Part shown: positions 56,181-64,000 of the stretch, piece by piece
Numbering within the stretch: position 1 is the first letter of the stretch
How the letters are laid out: every line of letters starts with the position of its first letter
DNA from: Diatrype stigma
Taxonomy: Eukaryota > Ascomycota > Sordariomycetes > Xylariales > Diatrypaceae
DNA: 64,000 bases
Direction: 5' to 3'
Assembly: GCA_022225965.2 (NCBI GenBank)
Contig: JAKJXP020000069.1
Coordinates: 62,001-126,000 of the forward strand
The notes under the pieces: model-generated
The model's database searches: none
Seen by the model: the letters and a program-made list of their open reading frames with translations, nothing else
What the model was told of the DNA's origin: nothing
Program-made: the position numbers and the translations under genes

Positions 56181-58216
56181 GTTCTTCTCTGGTTGTTGAG
56201 AAATTTTGTTTTATTTGGCTTCATATGGCGCGGGGTAAGAGTGCGGCAATTCTTCCACGGTTCTCTGCAAAACCCCCGCTATGCTAACCGTAAGCGGAAT
56301 CGTGCAAATCGAAGAAGAAATCCGCCCAATCACAGGAAAGATTCCGTCCTAAATAGAGTAGTAAATTTTCGGTGCGTCATTAGTTCAGACTATTACATAC
56401 AGTAGGTACGGTAATAGGGGCTTCCGGCTCACTCACTACCTGGAACATACTAGGATAGGAACTTGGCAAGCATGCAAGAAAAACACAGTTGTGATAGTGA
56501 CGATGGTAAGAAGTGAAACTCATCATTCCTAATCAGCAGGTAATGGTAAGATATAACTATTAATCTGTGCTGAAGGCATTTTATGGGCAGGATTGGCCAG
56601 ACGAAGATGCAGCATTTGTAAGTCAAACCCAATGTTAACTCCGTGGAAGGTATAGTCACAGGTCTCCGATACATGATCGCAAAGCATCTCCTGCTGCCAA
56701 CAGCAACTCAACCGCGGGGCCAGTTCAGATGTCATAATACGTTGAAATAGTTGCGGTTACTATGGATGTGTGATTCAACGAATCATTAATCTGACTAGAT
56801 CTGACAAGTCTTATGACCCCTTTGTTTTGGCTTGGGCATCCCTTCAAGTAGGAGTAATATTGCTTCGCAGTTAACTGTAGTAGTTTGATTCTAGTTTCCC
56901 CCGAACTCACAGCTGTTGCATCTTATCCTACTAAGACGTTCAAATGAGGAAGGGGGAAGAGATGTCATATAGTCCAAGATTGATGGCTCTGTCGCAGAAT
57001 ATTGTTTCGTGAGTAGCTTTTGTGCCTAACCGGTTAGATCATCAGCATAGAGCCCCAACACACTACGCAGATGAACTGTGTCCTTCACGAATCCATACAC
57101 AGGTTCATAGGTATCTCAGAACTCAGGTAACCGTGCCGTCCCATATACCCGAAGGTATATTACGAACATTACGCCACTTGCTAGTGACCCGAGGTAGTTC
57201 CCCCTGCGCGTAAGTTAACCCCCCCCCCCCCGCGCCTCTTACCCCTATTTGGATATATGCCTTCCATTACACAAATCCTATTGACCATGACCGCAACGCG
57301 TGACACTCACCGCGATCCAGCCACGCACTAGTTCAATAATCCGTCATCTTCGATACTCCTACGATCTAATTAAGTACAATCTCGCCCGCCTGTCTGTCTT
57401 GGGACAGCAAGTAGCTCCCGAATCTCTAGGCTCACTTACTCTACTCAACGGACGCACTCACCAACCAGACGCGAAGCAACGGATATTACGTGGGATAACT
57501 GGTACCTACCCTGTTAATCATCACGAAGGGACACATATGGGCAAGGGGGCTATGTGTATATGAGCAACGCTTCAGTCATTCAATCAGTTAGTCAATCTCA
57601 GCAAGAAAGCCTACAAGTACATACATGATCTGACCAACTGGTAGGTAGGTAGATAGACAGATAACTAGTTGAGCGGCGGGCAGCAGAAGCAGCGTCAATA
57701 ACACAAAAACACAAACTGCACACACATAGTCTTGACACACATACACATACACATACACGTGCCGGTAGGTATCTGCCTGTCTGTTCCGTCCGTTTCCCAC
57801 CAACCAAATCTAATATGCGGGCGCCCACGCCTTTCCAGCCTGCCTGCGTTGCCTGAGTTGCCTTGCCTCCTTGCCTGCCTGTTTTTGCCAACGTGTCTTA
57901 TTAACTATCGTTTCTTTCTTTTCTCTCGTGCCCCCCCCTCCTTGTCTTTGTTCATCTCGTAAACCTCGCATGGTTGAAACATGCAAGTTTTCCATATACA
58001 CCCCGTCTCCCCTCCCCTTTCCCCGGAAGCTGTGAATTATGGCCTAGACACAGTCTCCCCCCGTCAAATATCTAACATAAACCCACGTACCGTTTCTGGA
58101 ACGAAGCCGCTACGTTACGCAGCAAGCAACAGCGGCCCTTTTGCCTCATGTATTGTCTTTTGAATTTCGCCCCTTCCTCTCATCATGTAATTATGCATGG
58201 TGAACCGGCTAGTTAT
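56181..58216. other. Intergenic, no convincing gene
   Basis: About 2 kb between the tRNAs and the end of the PDH gene. It contains a run of 13 C at 57219-57231 and CA/TACACA repeats near 57738-57757. Pyrimidine-rich DNA at 57830-58020 is probably the 3' UTR or flank of the PDH gene. ORFs lack motifs. Confidence 0.5.
57219..57231. repeat. Poly(C) run of 13
   Basis: Thirteen consecutive C residues in intergenic DNA, unusual in this window and prone to length error. Confidence 0.8.
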
Positions 58217-59518
58217 CTATACCTTGAGCATCTTGGCGGCGTATTCCTCAATCAGCTTCTCAGTGGGGAAGCTCAGCTCCTCGAGCTTCTGAGCATACGG
58301 CGTGGGGACCTCGGAGCCGGTGATACGCTGGGCGGGAGTGTCAAGAAAGTCGAAAGCGTACTCCATAGTCAGGGCAAGGACCTCGGCACCGACACCGAAG
58401 GCGGGGAAGCCGGACTCGACGGACAGGAGGCGGCCAGTCTTCTTGACGGACCGGACGATGGACTCGACGTCGAGGGGCTTGACGGATCGCAGGTTGATGA
58501 CCTCCGCGTCTACGCCGTAGTTCTTCTTCAGGTTCTCGGCGGCGACCAAGCACTGGCCGACGGTCCGGGAGAGCGAGACGATGGTCAGGTCCTTGCCTTG
58601 GCGCTCGATCTTGGCCTTGCCGAAGGGTAGGACGAAGTCGTCCTTCTGGGCGGCCTCGGACATGGGGAAAGTGACACCGTACATCAGCTCGTTCTCGAGG
58701 ACGACAACAGGGTTGGGGTCGCGGATAGCAGCCTTCAGCAGGCCCTTGGCGTCCTCAGCGGAATAGGGGGAGACGACCTTAAGACCGGGAATGGAACCGT
58801 ACCACGAGCTGTAGTCCTGGGAGTGCTGGGCACCGACACCAGCGGCGAAACCGTTGGGGCCGCGGAAAGTGATGTTGCAGGGTTGGATACCACCGGACAT
58901 GTAAAGGGTCTTGGCGGCGCTGTTGACGATCTGGTCGATGGCTTGCATAGCAAAGTTGAAGGTCATGAACTCGCACTAGAGTGTCGCGTAAATCTAGTCA
59001 GCCAGGATGCTTCCGTCTCGGAGTTTATGCAATCTCTCCCAATGCGACTGCCTCCAGCATCTAGTCCTCCACCATTGCGCAAATCTCTCCCTAGTCGCGC
59101 GGAATTTTTCCACGCATGGATATAGAATGTCTCTACTTACGATGGGGTGGAGTCCACTTAACGCGGCACCAACAGCCAGACCGGTGAAACCGCTCTCCGT
59201 GATGGGGGTATCGATCACTCTCCGCTCGCCGAACCGATCCAACAGACCCTTGGTGACCTTGTAGGCGCCGTTGTACTGGGCAACCTCCTCTCCGATGACA
59301 AAGACCTTATCGTTGGCCTCGAGCTCCTCAGCCATGGCCTCGTTCAGCGCATCTCGAACGGTGTAATCCTTAGTGCCCTTGGCGTCGGCGTACGTCCTCC
59401 TCTGCGAGACGGCCAGCGAGGCGGAGGCGAATCTGGGGAAGGCGCGGGGGGCGACGGGAGCGGCGACGGAGCGCGCGGAGACAGCTAGTCGAGCTGCCGG
59501 ACGGAGGTATCTCGACAT
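58217..59518 (-). CDS. PDB1: Pyruvate dehydrogenase E1 component subunit beta, mitochondrial
   Basis: Two exons on the minus strand: 59518-59141 and 58975-58217, giving 378 residues. With E1 alpha it decarboxylates pyruvate using thiamine diphosphate, the entry to the TCA cycle, in the mitochondrial matrix. The first 40 residues form an Arg/Ala/Ser-rich presequence ([20 protein letters not shown]). The thiamine-binding region contains [20 protein letters not shown], with the catalytic Glu, then [17 protein letters not shown]. After the intron come [20 protein letters not shown] and [20 protein letters not shown]. The C-terminal transketolase domain runs to [12 protein letters not shown] and the end. 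The join PI-CEFMTF at the intron matches the family. The ATG at 59518 is chosen as the start of the presequence. Confidence 0.97.
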
Positions 59519-61728
59519 GGCTGCGGTGTGGTGAGGGCGAGGCAAGGTGCGGTGAGGTGACTGCTGGATTTACGGGATGTGAGCAATATCCTCAACTGGA
59601 TTCGGGGGAGATCAGATAAGGAAAACGAAGGCGAGTTCGGACAGTCAATTGAGTTAACGGTCGGCTGGCATGAGAGGGCAGAAGGGTGAACAGGCCAACC
59701 GGCGATAGCTTCACGGGGTTTCTGGGTTTGGTTCAAGGAATTGACTGCGTACCTGTCTCTATCTCTCTGCTCTACGGGTATGGAAATCTGCTGGGAGGGA
59801 AGGGGAATTGGAAAAAAGAGGCTCACAAGGTTGAGAGGGAATTTTTAGCTGCCGTAAGCTTTTTTGGGAGTTGCAGGCCAATGGAATCAATAAGGGCCAA
59901 TCAGATGGCCAGTGACAGCTGCTGCTAGCGCTAAGAGCCTAAAACCCGCCCGTTGGCCTTGTCTTCCCGTGCGTCTTTCCTTCCAAGGTTGCTGGGCTGC
60001 TGGGCTGCTGGGTTGTCAGCCCAGCGCCCTGGTCCCTTCCCAACTTTTTTTCTCGGGCGGATTAGGAACCAGCAGCACCCACATCTTTGGAAGCGGCGGG
60101 CTTGTTGGGTTACAGATATGACGCTAGACTTGACTCGGATTACTAGAGCCAGTGCCCCGTTCCGAAGCTCCTCCGATCTCACCAGGCACTCACCAATCGC
60201 TCGCCAGCGTGAGGTCAGAGGGCCTGTTGGGTGTGTGACATTGAGGCAGGAGCTGAGGAACGATTCACTTATCTTAGAGGCAATGCCCAGGTGACCACGC
60301 GATGGAAAAAAGTCAATTTCAAAATAATTAACCAACTACGTTAACATATGGTACTTGCGTCATCCGAGTCGCGACATTTTCCTTTTACGCCTGTATTTCC
60401 GCACTTCCGCATACATCGCCGGTGGTAGTTAGCCTCTGTTTATTTGCGTACCTGCCTACGGGGCTTATCTCGGCGAGAACCGGAGTATCTTTTGACTGCA
60501 ATGGGTGAGCACCTGCTCAAGACCTGGATCGGACCCTTTGAATTTATATGTAGCAACATTCGGGCCATTACCCACCGGAAGGACCGGCTGGCCTTAGTAC
60601 GGCGCAGCAAAAGGGATTTCGGCTGACATAACTGAGAGAGATCGATCAAGTAGGTAACAACTCAGTCAATTAACCGCGTACACCATCCCCGGACAGTCTC
60701 TCCAATGCAGTAAGCCAATACTGATGAGCTTGCGACTTTCTCGTCCCTTGGATCGTCTACTTCTCGCATATCTCCAATGGAGAGGTTCTGTGATACCTAT
60801 GTGGCATGTCACGCGGGGATATCTGGCTGCTTTCTGCCTCTGTGAGGATGCACTGCATTCCTCTTATAAGACGCCGGGACTCCCACCGCCATTATCATCA
60901 CCACCACCACCACCGGCGTTCGGGCGTAGGCACGAGAGGCTGCAAGGAAGAGTACACCGACAGCCCAAGAAGCCACGATGAGCGCCTGGCGAGAGTGCTG
61001 TATAACGTTCCCCTGAACCGAAGATGTGAGTGGCTGGTGACTATCACGCCGACTCCGGGACTCCCTAGAAGATTTCAGGGGTATAACTGTGTACCAGTCT
61101 TGGTAGGCAAAGTCTTCGTGTTCTAAGATGGCCAACACGATCTTACTGTGGTTGTTGACATAGCGCACCGTAGAGATCCTTAAACCACAAACCTAATGTT
61201 CCGGGCTTGTCGCTAGACGTATGTGTCGTGATTCAATCTTCAATTATACTTGTATTCCATGTTTAAGGGGTATATATACATGTCAAGGCCTAGCTAGGTA
61301 CATAGGTAGCAAATGTAGGTATATGTATACAAGAGCCCAATAGAGAGCAGAAAGGATACCGATACCGACACTTCAACTCGGCCGAGGAACTCGACATGAT
61401 TCGCAGACTATATAGGGATTCATTGGCTGATTCAGGGGCTGACTCCACCAAGCTTATCAGCTCTATAGTGGTCATCGGGTCTGACTCTAGGGGTCGCCAA
61501 GAACCCTTATCATCGACAAGTAGGCACCTATAGCGGCACTACGCCGTTGAGCTTGGGATATCGCTCCGTCCATCTATCTGGGTCATGCGTGGGGGGTAGT
61601 TAGTGATCGCCCGGTTCCCTCTCCTTTTATATTTCGTTTTCGAAGCATCTAATAGCCCAGTTGCCCCAGCCAAGTCAATATACCTATCTGTACACACTTC
61701 TTGGTAGGTCGTTGGGAATGCCTTCCCA
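59519..61728. promoter_or_regulatory. Divergent spacer between PDB1 (-) and TAP-like peptidase (+)
   Basis: 2.2 kb. The PDB1 promoter side is CT/GA-rich near 59560-59830. Repeats of GGGCTGCT lie at 59994-60012. Short ORFs at 60440-61126 show no motif, and the CATCACCACCACCACC tract near 60895 is low complexity. No gene called. Confidence 0.45.
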
Positions 61729-64000
61729 ATGCTGAGGCTCGACAAAGGATCCATGATGCATTCCGCCCACGCCGACCAGGCGAAGCCTCCCGATGCGACG
61801 AGGCGGGCGGCGGCGGCGGCTGCCGTTTATTATGGATTTCAGCAGTCGCAAGAGCTCGACAGGCGGGAACAGCAGCACGGACGGGGAAGGAGACAGAGAA
61901 CTCGGTTTTTCGTCTTATTGTCTCTGGGCGCCGCCCTGCTATTCGGGGGAACCTTCGTCAACGCCGATAGCTGGCGCGCCTTCCTCGCCCCTGCTGCGTT
62001 CCGAGAACACTTACCTGCTACTACTACTATCACTACCGGGGCAGGCAACACCACCCACGAGTGGAGCTGGTCCTCCATCAAGCCGAGCCGGACGCTCCGC
62101 TGGCACGCCTGCTACGACGGGGCGTACGAGTGCGCGCGCCTCGACGTGCCACTGGACTGGCAGGACCCCCGCGACGACGCCCGCGTCGTACTCGCCATCA
62201 GCAAGCTGCGCGCCACCGCCGCCGGCACCGACTACCGGGGCGCCGTGTTCTTCAACCCCGGCGGGCCGGGCGGCTCGGGAATCTGGGCCCTGCAGGACCG
62301 CGGCGCTCAGCTACAGGCCATCATCGGCCGGAACCACGACGTCATCTCGTGGGACCCGCGCGGGGTCGGCGCGTCGACCCCTCGCGTCGACTGCTGGAGC
62401 ACTGACGCTCTTCCTCGGAAGGAGGGGGAGGGAGGTGGTGATGGTGGTGGTAGAAGTGGTATCAGTAGCGAGAGCCGCCGGCGGCTTTGGGCGCTCCAGG
62501 ACCCCGGCGTGATCGACGCGCACCCGGGCATGCTGAGCGACGTGTACGCGCGCGCCGCGGCGTTCTCGCGCATGTGCGAGGAGCGCGTCGGGGCGGCGGC
62601 GCCGGGCCTGCTGCGGCACGTCAGCACGGCATCGCACGCGCGCGACCTGCTCGAGATCCTGGACCAGAATGGCGGCAGCAGCGGCGATGACCCGAAGCTC
62701 CGGTACTGGGGGTTCAGCTACGGGACCGTGCTCGGCGGCGTCTTCGCCTCGATGTATCCCGAAAGGGTGGAGCGGCTGGTGAGCGATGGTGAGTACTTGC
62801 GTGCTTGCTGTGCGTTTGATAAGAGAAGAGATATACATGCCAGGAGCAAACTCTTCTCTGGGCTCGGATGACAATGGCGTGCTTGGTATTTGCTGTCGGC
62901 TGGACTGACTGATCCGGATGTCTGGTAATAACAACCTTTCGTACATAGGCAACGTCGACTACCGCGAGTGGAACCTAGGCACGCACATCAACTTCCTGCG
63001 GGACACCGACCGCGTAATGGAGGCCTTCTACGCGTACTGCCACGCAGCGGGGCCCGAGACCTGCGCGTTCCACGCGGAGACGCCGGACGCGATCCGGCGC
63101 CGGCACGCGGCGCTGCTGGAGCAGATCCGCAAGAACCCCGTCATTATCCCATCATCGTCGATCCACGGCCCGGACATGCCGCAGCTGGTGACGTGGTCGG
63201 ACATCAAGCGGCTGACGTCCACGACGCTGTACCAGCCGCTGTACATGTTCAAGAACTTCGCGGAGGTCCTGCGGGGACTGGAGGCGCGCGACGGCACGCC
63301 GTTCTACCGGCTCGTGCGGCGGGCAGGGGACGGGTCGGCGGACGCGCCGATCTGCGGCGGCGCCGAGGAGGCCGATCCGCCGCCGGCGGAGCTGACCGAG
63401 GGCACCGACGACGCGTTCCCCGCCATCATGTGCGCGGACCGGGGCGAGTCGCGCGGCGAGGAGACCGTGGAGGAGTTCGAGGGCTACACGAAGCAGCTGA
63501 TGGAGATCAGCGCCGCGGCGGGCGACGTCCTGGCTCTGTTCCGGCTCGCTTGTGTCGGTAGGACTGTGAAGCCGAAGTGGAGATATGATGGTATGATAAG
63601 ATATGCTATCTAGCTGCCTCTATATGCCCTGATGTTGATTTTCTTACCTAAGTTATGTCAAGTCAAGTCAAGTCATGCTCACTTCCCCTATAATAGGTCC
63701 ATTTGAGGCAAACACGAGCCATCCTATCCTGTACGTGGCAAACATGGCAGATAACATATCGCCGCTTGTCAGCGCCAGAAACAACTCCCAGGGGTTTCCA
63801 GGGTCCGTGGTTCTCGTGCAGAATTCCTACGGTGTAAGTGATGTACCCTCCCTCGCCCACTCCCCTCCCCACATGCACATACAGACGCAAGCGTGTGAAT
63901 ATCACTATAGTCCAAAGATGTCCTTCTGCATTAGAGCTAACACTGCGATCTCTCTGTCTCTCTCTCACGCAGCATACGACGCTTTCAGCACCGTCGGCCT
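61729..64000 (+). CDS. TAP-like alpha/beta-hydrolase peptidase, partial (3' end beyond window)
   Basis: Exons 61729-62788, 62949-63590, 63697-63833 and 63973 to the window end; the C-terminus is missing. The first 616 residues are visible. A cytoplasmic N-terminus of about 58 residues precedes a signal anchor (FFVLLSLGAALLFGGTF, about 60-76), implying a type II membrane or secreted protein. The alpha/beta-hydrolase core has the oxyanion motif NPGGPGGSG (176-184), WDPRGVGAS, and the nucleophile S330 in WGFSYGTVLGG. D586 lies in YVANMADNISPL and H614 opens GHTTLS, completing the triad. These match tripeptidyl/prolyl aminopeptidase-type TAP-like enzymes that trim peptides from the N-terminus. 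The coding GC is very high. Introns are canonical, with GTGAGT, GTATGA and GTAAGT donors. Confidence 0.9.

Overview
The window is nuclear DNA of a filamentous ascomycete (Pezizomycotina), most likely a Sordariomycete. The evidence is short introns (about 50-190 nt) with GTANGT-type donors and CTAAC-type branch points, GC-rich exons in gene-sparse AT-richer spacers, a Zn2Cys6 regulator with a fungal-specific domain, a fungal NACHT receptor, a GPI-anchored Ser/Thr-rich wall protein and intron-containing tRNAs. The gene models below were spliced by hand; in each multi-exon model the phases agree and the total coding length is divisible by three.

Layout. 0.3-1.6 kb: a hypothetical protein. 4.9-10.2 kb: an SRPK/Dsk1-type kinase, with a candidate remote 5' exon and a coding-like in-frame extension beyond its stop. 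12.1-17.5 kb: an MDR oxidoreductase (+) converging on a Zn2Cys6 regulator (-). 20.6-24.9 kb: a divergent pair, Brr6/Brl1-like nuclear-envelope protein (-) and Iws1/Spn1 (+). 25.9-29.4 kb: a NACHT NLR-like receptor (-). 30.3-31.5 kb: a PLAC8 protein (-). 31.5-35.2 kb: a gene desert with two non-autonomous DNA transposons, one Mutator-like and one PIF/Harbinger-like, plus tandem repeats. 35.3-39.4 kb: a small orphan gene and a degenerate flavoprotein monooxygenase. 41.7 kb: a possible small secreted protein. 42.6-47.5 kb: an E2-like/F-box fusion (-) divergent from an amidoligase-fold enzyme (+). 47.9-52.6 kb: a membrane-anchored pepsin-like protein lacking its first catalytic Asp (-), divergent from a GPI-type wall protein (+). 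53.5-55.2 kb: an aldehyde dehydrogenase. 55.9-56.2 kb: tRNA-Ile and tRNA-Met, both with introns. 58.2-59.5 kb: the pyruvate dehydrogenase E1 beta subunit. 61.7 kb to the end: a TAP-like serine peptidase cut by the window edge.

Functional picture. Most of the window is ordinary euchromatin with housekeeping genes (SRPK, Iws1, Brr6, PDH E1 beta, tRNAs). Accessory genes lie among them: the NLR, the transposon nest, the amidoligase, the E2/F-box fusion and the paired surface proteins. I see no secondary-metabolite cluster and no CRISPR or operon-like system. The most unusual items are the amidoligase-E2/F-box neighbourhood, the two neighbouring MITE-like elements, the SRPK extension past a UAG, and the probable dicistronic tRNA pair.
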